Notes under the pieces: generated by a model | Databases searched by the model: none | Told to the model about the DNA's origin: nothing | What the model saw: only the letters and a program-made list of their open reading frames with translations | Shown here: piece by piece, positions 10,475 to 19,821 of the stretch | Layout of the letters: every line of letters starts with the position of its first letter | Numbering within the stretch: position 1 is the stretch's first letter | Assembly (NCBI GenBank): GCA_018402525.1 | Contig: JAGYIR010000015.1 | Span: forward strand, 1 to 64,000 | Source of the DNA: Crocinitomicaceae bacterium | Lineage (GTDB): Bacteria; Bacteroidota; Bacteroidia; Flavobacteriales_D; Crocinitomicaceae | Direction of reading: 5' to 3' | Length of the DNA stretch: 64,000 bases | Translations under genes and position numbers: made by a program

Positions 10475-13129
10475 CTAAAATCGAACAATCAACTTCAAAT
10501 TAAACCTCCGTTGCGTCAAATAATTCGGAATCGAGTAAAATTTCCCTTCGACATCCTGAATCCATTGTTTTGAAAGCACGTTGTTGACACCGAGAAGGTT
10601 AAACACCTCAAAGGAAATAATAGCATCAGTGAAATTCCGTGTAATGAAATTCTCCTTTTCCTTCTTCTTGTACAAGAAATCGTAGGACATTCCTACATCG
10701 ACTCTAAAATAGGATTTCATGCGCAGGGTATCTTTGTAACGATTCTCATCCGGTGGACCGTACGGCAATCTAGAACCAAACTGCAATCCCATTTGAACAC
10801 TGAAACTTTCGTAGTTAGGCATACGGTCTTGAACAAGAGCTCCTAAGGTGAGCATCTGATCTGTTGGTCGTGGAATATATCCTGGTTCAATGCGCGCACT
10901 ATCTACCACTGTTTGATCTTCCAATGTGCTGTTGATGACTTCACCACCGGCATTGTAGAATTCGTAATAATAATCACCTAGAATATCCTCTTTTGTTGAC
11001 AGTAAACCGATTTTAAAGAACGATTCAATTCCTTCCACAAATTCACCGTAAACGTTCATGTCCAACCCATACGCATATGCTACAGCGTCGTTGTTTGCGT
11101 AGTAGCGGGTTCTTACATTTTCGACTTGATACGGGTTGACGTCCCACATGTATTTGTAATACGCTTCAGCCGTAAATTTAAATGGTGCTTCGCGGTTCCA
11201 CATTCTGAAATAGACGTCAGAACCAATCACTGCATGAAACGATTTCTGTGCTTTCACATCCAAATTCAGGTTGCCATCAAATGTTCTGAACTCTCTGTAA
11301 AATGGAGGTTGGTAGTACATTCCCGTTGAAAAGTGGATGTTTAAGTCGCGACGGATAACCTTATCGTCTTTGACCATGTAAGCACGTGGATAATACTTTA
11401 CAGAAGCTCTTGGCGTGAGGTAAAACTCATTATTTGCCGTTGTATAGCCAGAACGTAAACCTGCACTCAACGCCCACTTTGAAGGGGATTCTACGATGGT
11501 GTCTGAGAACGTTCGAATCGTTTTTATTTTCTTTTTCGTTTCCTTGTTCTTTTCTTTCTGTGTTCTTGTGAGCGTTACAACTTTATTCCGTTCGTTGTTC
11601 GACCAAAGTGAATTGAACTGCAGAAATCCAGTATAGCGCTGCGCTTGTAGATTCAAATCACCCTTGATGGTTTCAAAAAGCAGAATTTGTCCATCGTTAC
11701 TTTGGGGAATTGAATATCCCGCCGAGTCGATGAGTTTCCATTCACTTAATTTATCGGTGAAGTCATCCATTTGGTAGTTCACTCCCCACTTAACTCCGTG
11801 ACTTTGAAAACGATTGCGGTAATCGTCCTTGTATCCTTTGAAGAAATTATGGTCTCCATGATGGTAAATATTTATAATTGTCGCATGTAGCTTATTACGA
11901 GCATGCTCCAAAAATCCACCAACGCCTAAAACAGCGATCGAATCTCCAAATTCCTCTTGCGTTGGATCGGTCTCTAATTCATTGATGTAATACTCACCCA
12001 AAATATCAAAGGCTTCGGCTTCTATAGAATTGAAAACAGTGGCGTAGAAATCAAGATTAGTGCGTTTACTTGCTTTCCATTTCACCGAAGTTCCACCAGT
12101 CATTGTGGTGAATCTGGTGTTTTCCTGGCCTTCGTAATAGACTCTAAATGAATACGCTTCGTTTGCAGTTCCAAAATCTGTTTCCTGAGATTCAGGAGCA
12201 AAGCGATAATTATTCGAAGAAAAATGACCTAAGACCGACCAGGTAACATTTTCATTGATTGCGAAATTTGTCAATAACTGCGCATCCCAGAACACAGGAT
12301 TGTACCCACCTTTTACTGGGAGAGAATTCAATAAATAACCATTCGATTGATAACGGGCGCCTACCAAATAGTTAAAACGCGCGCCAACTGCCTGTTCAAC
12401 GTGAGCTTCCGTACTCAATAAAGACGTCATTACAGAACCGTGAAATTTCGTCGGTGTTTTGTAAGTGATATCTAAAACAGAACTTAATTTATCTCCGTAT
12501 TCTGAGTCAAATCCCCCAGCAGAGAATTGAATCGATTCAACCAGTGCAGAATTGATAAAACTCATCCCTTCTTGCTGTCCTGAACGCGTTAAAAACGGGC
12601 GGTAAACATTGAAGCCATTGACGTACACCAAGTTTTCGTCGTAATTACCACCACGCACGTTGTAGTTGGAAGTCAATTCGTTATTGGATGTCGCTGCGGT
12701 TGTATAGATGAGGTAGCGTTCAACACTTCCCATGGGTAAGTTTTGAACGTCGGCGACTCTCAGCTGTGGCAATTCAAACGGACTTTCTTGATCCACGTGA
12801 ACCCGAACTACATCTTCTTGCTGAAAATCAAATTTTACAGGTTTTACACGTGTGTATTCACCTGTTAATTCATAGGTGCGATTTTCAATCAAATCACTGA
12901 ATAGACGGTACTCGACAGACACCATGCTATCGGCAGAGGTATATTGTAAATCAAAAATTCCGTTTTCATCCGTGTAAACGACGGGAATAATCGCTGATTT
13001 AGAAATGATTTTTACATTGTCGATGGGAGCTCCTTTCTTATCTACACATTTGCCTGACAAGTTGTAGACTTGCGCGGTGGCAGTTGTGGTAAGGATAACA
13101 AACAAGAAAAGCGTTAAAATTCTCGACAT
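10475..13129 (-). CDS. TonB-dependent receptor, plug and barrel with carboxypeptidase-like domain
   Basis: An 884-residue outer-membrane protein with a signal peptide (about 1-19, ending ATAQ), a CarboxypepD_reg-like domain (about 22-105, YNLSGKCVDKKGAPIDNVKI) and a plug (about 120-225, with NVRGGNYDENLVYVNGF). The plug is followed by a long TonB-receptor barrel that ends with an aromatic C-terminal strand (RRFNLKLIVRF). Unlike the receptor at 1593, it has no partner lipoprotein gene nearby. The neighbours are icmF (convergent) and bshC upstream on the same strand (72-bp gap), which do not reveal a substrate. The -7 box TAATTTTG (13134-13141, minus) lies so close to the ATG that the transcript may be leaderless. 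Confidence 0.88.
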   Translation of the reverse strand: MSRILTLFLFVILTTTATAQVYNLSGKCVDKKGAPIDNVKIISKSAIIPVVYTDENGIFDLQYTSADSMVSVEYRLFSDLIENRTYELTGEYTRVKPVKFDFQQEDVVRVHVDQESPFELPQLRVADVQNLPMGSVERYLIYTTAATSNNELTSNYNVRGGNYDENLVYVNGFNVYRPFLTRSGQQEGMSFINSALVESIQFSAGGFDSEYGDKLSSVLDITYKTPTKFHGSVMTSLLSTEAHVEQAVGARFNYLVGARYQSNGYLLNSLPVKGGYNPVFWDAQLLTNFAINENVTWSVLGHFSSNNYRFAPESQETDFGTANEAYSFRVYYEGQENTRFTTMTGGTSVKWKASKRTNLDFYATVFNSIEAEAFDILGEYYINELETDPTQEEFGDSIAVLGVGGFLEHARNKLHATIINIYHHGDHNFFKGYKDDYRNRFQSHGVKWGVNYQMDDFTDKLSEWKLIDSAGYSIPQSNDGQILLFETIKGDLNLQAQRYTGFLQFNSLWSNNERNKVVTLTRTQKEKNKETKKKIKTIRTFSDTIVESPSKWALSAGLRSGYTTANNEFYLTPRASVKYYPRAYMVKDDKVIRRDLNIHFSTGMYYQPPFYREFRTFDGNLNLDVKAQKSFHAVIGSDVYFRMWNREAPFKFTAEAYYKYMWDVNPYQVENVRTRYYANNDAVAYAYGLDMNVYGEFVEGIESFFKIGLLSTKEDILGDYYYEFYNAGGEVINSTLEDQTVVDSARIEPGYIPRPTDQMLTLGALVQDRMPNYESFSVQMGLQFGSRLPYGPPDENRYKDTLRMKSYFRVDVGMSYDFLYKKKEKENFITRNFTDAIISFEVFNLLGVNNVLSKQWIQDVEGKFYSIPNYLTQRRFNLKLIVRF

Positions 13130-13201
13130 CGTGCAAAATTAGTTTTACAAACGAGATAATGGATCGATTATTATCTAAAAATAAATTTAGCCTTTGACAA
13201 T

Positions 13202-14795
13202 TTAGTTTTCAACGATGACGCAAAAATCGCTACTGCTCGGATCGATGTGTTTGTAAAGCTCCAACAAGCGACTTCGGTAATTTCCATCAGGTGAAAAAGA
13301 AAAGAAATTTGTCGAACGTTCTTGTAGATTTCCATTCGGAAATAAACGATCCTTCAGTTGCTCAATGTGCATCATTGCTGCTTCATTCTTGTATTTCGAT
13401 CGTTTAATTAATTTATCTTGAATCGACGCCAATTGCTTTTCAAGTCGCGCAATTTCTGCTTGGGCATATTGATGCATCGCTGGGTCTACCGCATGAACGT
13501 GCTTTTCGATCAGTGAACTGATGGATTGCTGCAATTGATTGAACTCCGAAAAATCTAGTTCCTCACCGGCATTCATTTGTACGTAATTCCTTTTCAACGC
13601 ATCAACAGGTTCAAATAAATCGTTCACTGTAAATCCAAGTGCTTCCATTTTTTTTGATGAAGCCGAATCCACCCAAAGCAGTGAATTTCGTACATTGATT
13701 ATGGGGTAGGTGAGTTGAATGGTATCGAAAACACCTTTTAGTTGCAGCCAATATGAAATCTCACCAGCACCACCAATGTACGCGAGATTTGGCAATGAAA
13801 ATTCTTGGTAAACAGGTCGCAACACAACATTTGGTGAAAATCGCTCGGGATGGTGATCCAATTCAGCTAAAATTTCTACTTCACTCATCGATTTACTTTC
13901 AGAAAGTTGATATTTCTCTCCAATTTTCTCAATTCGAGTTCTGGAACCTGCATCCAAATAGAATAAATTCAGTTCGCGTGCATGAACAGGAGTTTTTAAT
14001 CCGTTTTCTTCAAGTAGTTTATTTGTTTTTTCTACTGCTGAAGCAGAAAATTCCTCCAACAATTCCTTTTTTAGGATGGGAGCAAATTGATTTTTTAGAG
14101 TTGAATCATCTCCGTCAATGATGACCAATCCAAAGCCATTGAAAAGTTGGTTAACTAAATTACGTGTGGCATCGGCCAAATTTTCACCACTATAACTTTC
14201 GAGCAATGCGTGAATTTCGCTTTCAGGATGATTTGCGAATAACAGTTTTATTTTCTCTTTCAACTCTTCAAAACCATCCAATTTAAATCGCCCAACTGCG
14301 CCCGATTGATCTGTTTCCCACGTTAGTTTTTCATTGAAAATGGTGGTCGATTGAATTTCTTCAAAATCGTGATCTTCACTCGCCATCCAGAATACAGGAA
14401 CAAAATTGAATTCTGAAAACTGTGCGTTTAATGCTTCCGTTTGCTTAATGACTTGAAGAATTTTTAGTACAAAAAACAGCGGGCCAGTGAACAGTGAAAG
14501 CTGATGTCCCGTTGTAAAGGTAAACGTATTCTGATCTGCCAATCGTTCAATATTCTCCAATGATTTCGGATCGGGCTGACTTACTTTTTCATACTGCCTT
14601 TTCAATGCATCGACCAGAATAGTGCGTTGCGTCAGTAGAAAAATTAGACTTCTTTTCGTCGATTTGCTTTGGAAAATTGGACACTTCAAACGGTCGATTG
14701 ATAAAGTCGACTAAACTAGATTGGTCATACACCAATCGGATGTGATCTTTTCCAAACGCTTGGACTTGATTTCGGTGAAACCTTAATTCTTGCAT
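13202..14795 (-). CDS. bshC: Bacillithiol biosynthesis cysteine-adding enzyme BshC (one frameshift near 14641)
   Basis: BshC joins cysteine to glucosaminyl-malate in the last step of bacillithiol synthesis. The C-terminal 480 residues in one frame carry family features: FTFTTGHQLSLFTGPLFFV, FVPVFWMASEDHDFEE, the GAVGRF segment and a coiled-coil region near the C-terminus. The N-terminus, MQELRFHRNQVQAFGKD, is in a different frame starting at 14795. The two frames meet at the A-run 14639-14643; removing one base there gives the continuous EKKSNFLLTQRTILVDAL. The true protein would be about 530 residues, normal for BshC. I treat the break as a probable sequence error. bshB1 of the same pathway is at 56819-57541. 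Confidence 0.85.
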
Positions 14796-14847
14796 ACTAC
14801 AAATGTAATTAAGCTATTTAAAAATGGGATAAATAATCTTCAGAACG

Positions 14848-14855
14848 TATCTTTG
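14848..14855 (+). promoter_or_regulatory. -7 box TATCTTTG upstream of cyclophilin gene
   Basis: TATCTTTG is a perfect TAnnTTTG match 15 bases before the ATG at 14871, implying a leader of only about 10 bases. No clear -33 TTG was found at the usual spacing. Confidence 0.5.
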
Positions 14856-14870
14856 CCGAAAAGAAATTTT

Positions 14871-15323
14871 ATGGAAGCGATAATTAAGACCAACAAAGGA
14901 GAAATGAAGGTTAATTTTTACGATGTGGATGCACCAAAGACGGTAGCGAACTTCGTGAAATTGGCAAAAGAAGGATATTACGATGGATTGAAATGGCACC
15001 GAGTGTTACCTGATTTTGTGATTCAAGGTGGTTGCCCAAATTCAAGAGATGGTGCAAGTGGAATGGCTGGAACTGGCGGTCCTGGTTACAAAATCGACTG
15101 TGAATTGACAGGAGGAAACCAATACCACGATCGTGGAGTGCTATCGATGGCACATGCTGGAAGAAATACAGGTGGATCTCAATTTTTTGTTTGTCACTCA
15201 AGAAACAATACGGCTCACTTGGACGGAAATCATACGTGTTTTGGAAAAGTAGTAGAAGGTGTTGAGGTTGTTGATTTGATCAAAGAAGGAGACAGTATCG
15301 ATTCAATTACGATTATCGATTGA
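14871..15323 (+). CDS. Peptidylprolyl isomerase, cyclophilin type
   Basis: A 150-residue single-domain cytoplasmic cyclophilin, which catalyses cis-trans isomerisation of proline peptide bonds. It contains the family core: KTVANFVKLAKEGYYDGLKWHRV (catalytic Arg in WHRV), FVIQGGCPN, LSMAHAGRNTGGSQFFV and HLDGNHTCFGKV. There is no signal peptide, so it acts in the cytosol. The open frame extends upstream to 14790, but ATG 14871 is chosen because the protein then starts MEAIIKTNKGEMKV, as is usual for the family, and because a -7 promoter box ends 15 bases before it. The gene lies divergently from bshC and just upstream of dnaX. Confidence 0.93.
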   Translation: MEAIIKTNKGEMKVNFYDVDAPKTVANFVKLAKEGYYDGLKWHRVLPDFVIQGGCPNSRDGASGMAGTGGPGYKIDCELTGGNQYHDRGVLSMAHAGRNTGGSQFFVCHSRNNTAHLDGNHTCFGKVVEGVEVVDLIKEGDSIDSITIID

Positions 15324-15326
15324 TGT

Positions 15327-15344
15327 GTTGTTGCTGACAACAAC
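15327..15344 (+). terminator. Small hairpin after cyclophilin gene
   Basis: A 7-bp perfect stem (GTTGTTG / CAACAAC) with a 4-base loop lies 4 bases after the stop codon. There is no strong T-run behind it, so its use as a terminator is uncertain. Confidence 0.3.
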
Positions 15345-15390
15345 TTATCAACAATTGGACTTTTGATTTTTATTAGTTGAGGCAAAAAGC

Positions 15391-15398
15391 TAAATTTG
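15391..15398 (+). promoter_or_regulatory. -7 box TAAATTTG directly upstream of dnaX
   Basis: A perfect TAnnTTTG match ending 4 bases before the dnaX ATG (15403). If used, transcription would begin at or next to the start codon, giving a leaderless mRNA. Confidence 0.4.
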
Positions 15399-15402
15399 TT
15401 AC

Positions 15403-17136
15403 ATGAGTGAATTTGTAGTTTCCGCACGAAAATATAGACCCCAGACATTCGATACCGTTGTCGGGCAAAAGTCTATTACTTCAACGTTGCGAAATGCTAT
15501 AAAGAATGATCATTTAGCACAGGCCTTTTTGTTTTGCGGATCGCGAGGAGTCGGTAAAACATCGACAGCTCGAATTCTAGCGAAGACAATCAATTGTTTC
15601 AATAGAACGGAAAATATTGAAGCGTGCGATAAGTGTGAATCGTGTGAATCGTTCAATTCTGGTGCATCTTTGAATGTGTACGAATTGGATGGTGCTTCGA
15701 ACAACTCCGTCGAGGAAATTAGAAATTTGATTGATAAAGTGCGTGTCGCTCCACAGTTGGGAACTCACAAAATCTATATCATCGATGAGGTGCACATGTT
15801 GTCGTCATCGGCGTTCAATGCGTTTCTAAAAACCTTAGAAGAGCCACCACAGGCATGCTATTTTTATCTTAGCGACCACGGAAAAGCACAAAATCATCCC
15901 TACAATATTGTCTCGATGCCAGATATTTGATTTTGCCCGAATTAAAGTCAAAGACATTGCGGAGCATTTAGCATTTATCGCTGAACAAGAAGGGATTTCC
16001 GCTGAACCTGATGCATTGCACATAATTGCGCAGAAAGCAGACGGTGCCTTGCGTGATTCGCTTTCAATTTTTGATCAAATCGTTACATTTTCTGGAAATA
16101 CGATCACGTACGACAATGTGATTCAGAACCTAAACATTCTAGATTACGATTATTATTTCAGAATGGTAGATAGCGCATTGAAGGAAGATATTCCAACAGC
16201 GTTATTGTTGCTAAACGATATAGTTGAAAAAGGATTTGACATGCACAATTGTATTGTTGGATTGGCAGATCATTACAGAAACCTATTGGTGTGCAAAGAT
16301 GTCCGAACTGCAAAATTGCTGGAAGTAGGGGAGAACATTCAAGAAAAATACGTCGAGCAATCGAAACAGCTAGAAGGAAATTACTTACTGAGAGCATTGG
16401 GTGTTTTAAGTCGCGCAGATGTTGAATACAAAGCTTCAAAGAACCAGCGCTTACTGGTCGAAATGGCCTTGATGCAATTGTGTTCCATTTCTCAGGAGCT
16501 CGAAAAAAAAAATCCTTAACGTCACCAGTTAAGATCATTCCTTTTCCAAATCAGAATCTTCGTTCAATTGCACCCAAAAAGGTGGTGAACAAGCCTGAAA
16601 CAAAACCTGAACCTGTTCAACATATAGCGCACAAACCGCAACCCAAGGTGATGTCATCTCCATCTGGAAAATTGAACTCGAGTTCACTTTCCATTAAACA
16701 AATGATGGAAAAGAAGGAAGAGAAATTTGCAGGCGCTGGTATTATCATGGATAACATGCCCAGAGAATCATTTCTCCACGGATGATTTAAAAATGTTGTG
16801 GCGTCGCTATGCTTTTCAGATGAAAGATGAAGGAAAGGATACGTTTTATAATGCGATGATCAAGCGCGATCCAAAGCCGACGTCGGACACCAGCTTCATT
16901 CTAGAAGTGGACAACCAAGTGCAAATCGATTACATTCAACCTTCGTTATCAGACTTGCTCGGTTATCTACGGAAGGAATTAAAGAACTACGATCTGTCGG
17001 TTGAACTTGCACTGACGAGTAATCCCGATGAAGAAGTGAAGTTTCAAACAGGAAAGGACAAGTTTGCTTCCTTGGCGAGAAAAATCCTTACCTGCACACG
17101 CTAAAAACGACCTTCAACCTAGATATTGAGTACTAG
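15403..17136 (+). CDS. dnaX: DNA polymerase III subunit gamma/tau (frame broken at three or four sites)
   Basis: Clamp-loader ATPase of the replicative polymerase. The first frame gives KYRPQTFDTVVGQ, Walker A GSRGVGKTSTARI, four zinc-binding Cys (CFNRTENIEACDKCESC) and DEVHMLSSSAFNAFLKTLEEPP. Continuity then needs four changes. (1) One G too many at 15852-15853; without it HAIFILATTEKHKIIPT follows. (2) A -1 shift at the ten-A run 16503-16512. (3) One base too many at 16771-16774, giving SFSTDDLKMLWRR. (4) One A missing at 17080-17084, giving KNPYLHTLKTTFNLDIEY and stop TAG 17134-17136. Sites 1, 3 and 4 look like sequence errors. Site 2 could be genuine slippage separating a gamma of about 371 residues (domains I-III) from tau of about 577. 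Confidence 0.85.
16503..16512 (+). promoter_or_regulatory. A10 slippery run in dnaX, followed by an early stop
   Basis: Ten consecutive A residues occur at about codon 367 of dnaX. The incoming frame reaches TAA at 16517-16519, five bases after the run. The -1 frame continues into the tau region (SLTSPVKIIPFPNQ). Position and layout fit the gamma/tau switch known in other bacteria, where poly-A slippage or -1 frameshifting is used. A homopolymer miscall (ten for eleven A) cannot be excluded. Confidence 0.45.
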
Positions 17137-17150
17137 ATCTGCAATAATCG

Positions 17151-17711
17151 CTATTTCGTCATATTGCGATCTGGGTTATTCTTGATAAACGATCCCCAAC
17201 TTGAGTTTTTTGATTTGTTGTGTTCACCAATTCCTTTTGAATAGTGGTGACAAACAGCAACAGCCAAACCGTCTGTTGCATCTAAGTACTTTGGCAAATC
17301 ATCGAAATTGAGCAGTTGTTGCAACATAATCGCGACTTGTTCTTTTGAGGAAGCACCAGATCCTGTTATCGCTTGTTTAATACGACGTGGTGAATACTCT
17401 TCAAACGGTAAATTGTGACTGATTGCAGCTGCAATTGCGACTCCCTGGGCGCGACCGAGTTTCAACATCGATTGTACGTTCTTACCAAAAAATGGTGCTT
17501 CAATGGCCATTTCATCTGGTTTGTACTCCTTGATGATGCCATCTAGGCGTTCAAAAATGCGTTTTAATTTGTCGGGATGCGAAGGCAATTTGTTGAGTTG
17601 AATAATACCAAAATTGAGCATCTTCATTTTTTTACCTTGTAAATGAATAATACCGTATCCCATGACAGTTGTTCCGGGGTCAATTCCAAGAATTATTTTA
17701 TCTTCAACCAT
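17151..17711 (-). CDS. ruvC: Crossover junction endodeoxyribonuclease RuvC
   Basis: A 186-residue Holliday-junction resolvase that cuts four-way junctions together with RuvAB. The catalytic acidic residues are seen in IILGIDPGTTVMGYGI (Asp), MAIEAPFFGKNVQSMLKLGRAQG (Glu) and ATDGLAVAVCHHY (Asp). The last usually reads AADALAVALCH. The ORF extends upstream to 17771, but ATG 17711 (MVEDKIILGID) is the sensible start because the preceding residues have no family counterpart and would overlap the divergent gene. It is convergent with dnaX (15 bp between stops). The C-terminal 30 residues beyond the RNase H fold are Asn/Lys/Ser rich and probably unstructured. Confidence 0.93.
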   Translation of the reverse strand: MVEDKIILGIDPGTTVMGYGIIHLQGKKMKMLNFGIIQLNKLPSHPDKLKRIFERLDGIIKEYKPDEMAIEAPFFGKNVQSMLKLGRAQGVAIAAAISHNLPFEEYSPRRIKQAITGSGASSKEQVAIMLQQLLNFDDLPKYLDATDGLAVAVCHHYSKGIGEHNKSKNSSWGSFIKNNPDRNMTK

Positions 17712-17724
17712 TAAAATTGATTCA

Positions 17725-18654
17725 TTGCTTAAAACTAAACAAAATAAGAGGAAAATCTTCAACTTCATCAAGTTGTTTCTTTTTCTTTTGGTGAGTTTTG
17801 TGGTTTACGAACAAATTTCAGCATTCGACCGAAATGCATGGAGTGAAGTAGAATTTACTTCACCAATTTCCTTCGCAGGTGCCGTGGTTCTCGTTTACTT
17901 CAATATTTGGATCGTTTATTACCAATGGAGCATTACACTAAACGTCTTAGTGCCTGAAACATCTAAGCAGGTAAAGCACCATTCCTTTTTTGCGGGATTG
18001 GTCACGGGAATGCTCACCCCAAATATGATTGGTAATTTTATAGGTCGGTTTTATTATTTCGAGCGAATTCATCGCGTTCCAGTGATTCTTTTCACCTTGC
18101 TATGCAATTACGCACAGTTCCTAGCAAGCATTGTGTTCGGTTGGCTAGCAATTGTTCTTGCAGGAGAACTCTACGTGATTCCTGATTCAAATCTATTAAT
18201 TCCAGTACTTGGCGTTCTAGCAATTCTAGCTATTGCACTGTATTTCTTCATTGATTCACTCTTGCCTAAGTTTCGGAAGAAAAGTTATTTCTACTCGTTT
18301 AAGGAAGTTCTAGCTAAAAATCCCTCCTACCGTTGGAAAATTGTTGGATTGAGTTTACTGCGATTCATGGTGTTTACTTCTCAATTTTCGCTGGTGCTGC
18401 ATGCGTTTGGAGTCGAAATAACGGGTGAGATTATTCTAGGAATCTGGCAAGTGTATTTAATCACCATGTTTGCACCTTCGTTGATTTTGGGTAAAATTGG
18501 AGTGAAGGAATCAATTGCATTACTCGTACTTGTTGGTTTGGGAGTCAATGAATACGCTGTATTGTTCACATCGTTGATTATCTGGTTTATCAATTCATTG
18601 TCACCCGCACTTGTTGGATTGGCAATTTGTAAAAATGAAGTACGAAATGATTGA
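17725..18654 (+). CDS. Lysylphosphatidylglycerol-synthase-TM-like (flippase-type) membrane protein
   Basis: A polytopic inner-membrane protein of about 310 residues with roughly eight hydrophobic spans. The conserved core is HHSFFAGLVTGMLTPNMIGNFIGRFYYFERI, typical of the LPG_synthase_TM family (the flippase half of MprF and related UPF0104 proteins). A role in moving a lipid or lipid-linked product across the membrane is inferred, supported by the glycosyltransferase gene that overlaps its 3' end. No in-frame ATG precedes the conserved region. TTG at 17725 (MLKTKQNKRK) is my best guess, with ATT at 17710 or 17716 as alternatives, or a base may be wrong. It is divergent from ruvC, only 13 bp apart. 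Confidence 0.72.
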   Translation: MLKTKQNKRKIFNFIKLFLFLLVSFVVYEQISAFDRNAWSEVEFTSPISFAGAVVLVYFNIWIVYYQWSITLNVLVPETSKQVKHHSFFAGLVTGMLTPNMIGNFIGRFYYFERIHRVPVILFTLLCNYAQFLASIVFGWLAIVLAGELYVIPDSNLLIPVLGVLAILAIALYFFIDSLLPKFRKKSYFYSFKEVLAKNPSYRWKIVGLSLLRFMVFTSQFSLVLHAFGVEITGEIILGIWQVYLITMFAPSLILGKIGVKESIALLVLVGLGVNEYAVLFTSLIIWFINSLSPALVGLAICKNEVRND

Positions 18655-19765
18655 ATTGATCCTTGGCTATTTCGCATGTTATTTCGGTGCAACGTTTTGT
18701 ATTGTCACCATTGGGTTTTACCGACAAAAAAGAAAGGAATCTTATTATATCGCTTCTTCAAGCAAGATCGACCTCAATGAATTGGTAGTTTTGATTCCAT
18801 TTCGAAATGAAGCGCATCGCATCGACGTATTACTCACAAGCTTAAATAAATTGACGTTGACGCCGAAGGAGTTTGTTTTTATCAATGATCATTCGACCGA
18901 TAATTCAACAGAATTGATTGAACAAAATTTGGAGAATGTTGCTTATCGAATTATTGATCTACCCGACGGTTTGCAAGGGAAAAAATTGGCATTGCGTTAT
19001 GGAATTGAGAATTCTAGCTCAACCTATCTCTTAACTGTCGATGCGGATTGTGCATTTCAAACGAACTACTTTGAGTTGATCACCACGTTGCAGTCAACAG
19101 ATATGTATGTGCTTCCAGTGATGATGAAAGCGAGAAATCTCGTCGAACAGTTGTACGAAATAGATTTAATACTGGTCAACGCTGCAAACGTTGGATTGGC
19201 GGGATTGAAGCGCCCAATCATGGCAAGTGGAGCGAATTTGCTGTTTAAGCGAGAGGTGATGAACGAAGTGGATTCCATTGAAACACATCGACATATCTCC
19301 AGCGGCGACGACATGTATTTGTTGCGTGATTTTAGAGAGCATCAGAAGGAAGTGCGTTTAATAGCAAATGCAGCATACAGAGTCGAAACCGAAACGCCAC
19401 AATCGTTCAAAGAATTCATCGATCAGCGTTTGCGTTGGTTGGGAAAAACGGCTGATTTAAGAGACGGATTGAGCAACAAGTTAACAATCGTTCAATCTGC
19501 ACTGACGGTTATTTTTCTGCTGTTGTTGGTGTATTTTATCAAGATTCAAGAGTGGGAAATGCTCATTTATTTTTTCAGTTCTAAAGTCATTATCGACCTT
19601 GTGCTATTTGCACCATACTTCTTAAGCATGAAAAAATGGGCAGGTTGGCTGTTGCTTCCACTGTACGAGTTGTTGTTTCCATTGTACGTCGTGGTGATCT
19701 TCAGCCTAATTTTTATCTACAAACCCAAGTGGAAGGGGCGAGAGATATACAAACATAGCGCATAA
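18635..19765 (+). CDS. Family 2 glycosyltransferase with C-terminal membrane segments
   Basis: About 376 residues. One N-terminal membrane span (about 5-25) is followed by a GT-A fold: LVVLIPFRNEAHRIDVLLTS (nucleotide-binding start), FINDHSTDNS, LTVDADCAF (DxD-like metal site), SSGDDMYLLRDF and the QRLRWLGKT acceptor-side motif. Two or three hydrophobic segments close the protein. It would transfer a sugar from a nucleotide-sugar donor to a lipid or polysaccharide at the inner membrane. The ORF opens at TTG 18611, but ATG 18635 (MKYEMIELI) is preferred; it still overlaps the flippase-like gene by 20 bp, so the two are translationally coupled. ATG 18647 is an alternative. Donor and acceptor are unknown. 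Confidence 0.85.
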   Translation: MKYEMIELILGYFACYFGATFCIVTIGFYRQKRKESYYIASSSKIDLNELVVLIPFRNEAHRIDVLLTSLNKLTLTPKEFVFINDHSTDNSTELIEQNLENVAYRIIDLPDGLQGKKLALRYGIENSSSTYLLTVDADCAFQTNYFELITTLQSTDMYVLPVMMKARNLVEQLYEIDLILVNAANVGLAGLKRPIMASGANLLFKREVMNEVDSIETHRHISSGDDMYLLRDFREHQKEVRLIANAAYRVETETPQSFKEFIDQRLRWLGKTADLRDGLSNKLTIVQSALTVIFLLLLVYFIKIQEWEMLIYFFSSKVIIDLVLFAPYFLSMKKWAGWLLLPLYELLFPLYVVVIFSLIFIYKPKWKGREIYKHSA

Positions 19766-19770
19766 AAAAA

Positions 19771-19803
19771 AAGCACCAATCGGTTGAACCCAGATTGATG
19801 CTT
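19771..19803. terminator. Bidirectional terminator between glycosyltransferase and DUF3127 gene
   Basis: Stem AAGCACCAAT (19771-19780) pairs with ATTGATGCTT (19794-19803) with one mismatch. An A-run lies on the left and T-rich sequence on the right, so it can stop transcription from both convergent genes. Confidence 0.7.
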
Positions 19804-19821
19804 TATTACTTTTTTATTCGT

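Noticed and set aside
14790-14870. N-terminal extension of the cyclophilin to 14790
   Set aside because: It would cross the -7 promoter box at 14848-14855 and has no family counterpart; the cytosolic cyclophilin starts at 14871.
15510-16538. Long minus-strand open frames opposite dnaX
   Set aside because: They are shadows of dnaX; the plus-strand frames encode recognisable DnaX motifs and the minus frames do not.
17151-17771. Longer RuvC starting at 17771
   Set aside because: The extra 20 residues are hydrophobic and unlike the family, and would overlap the divergent membrane-protein gene. RuvC proteins start close to the IILGIDPGTT motif, so ATG 17711 was chosen.
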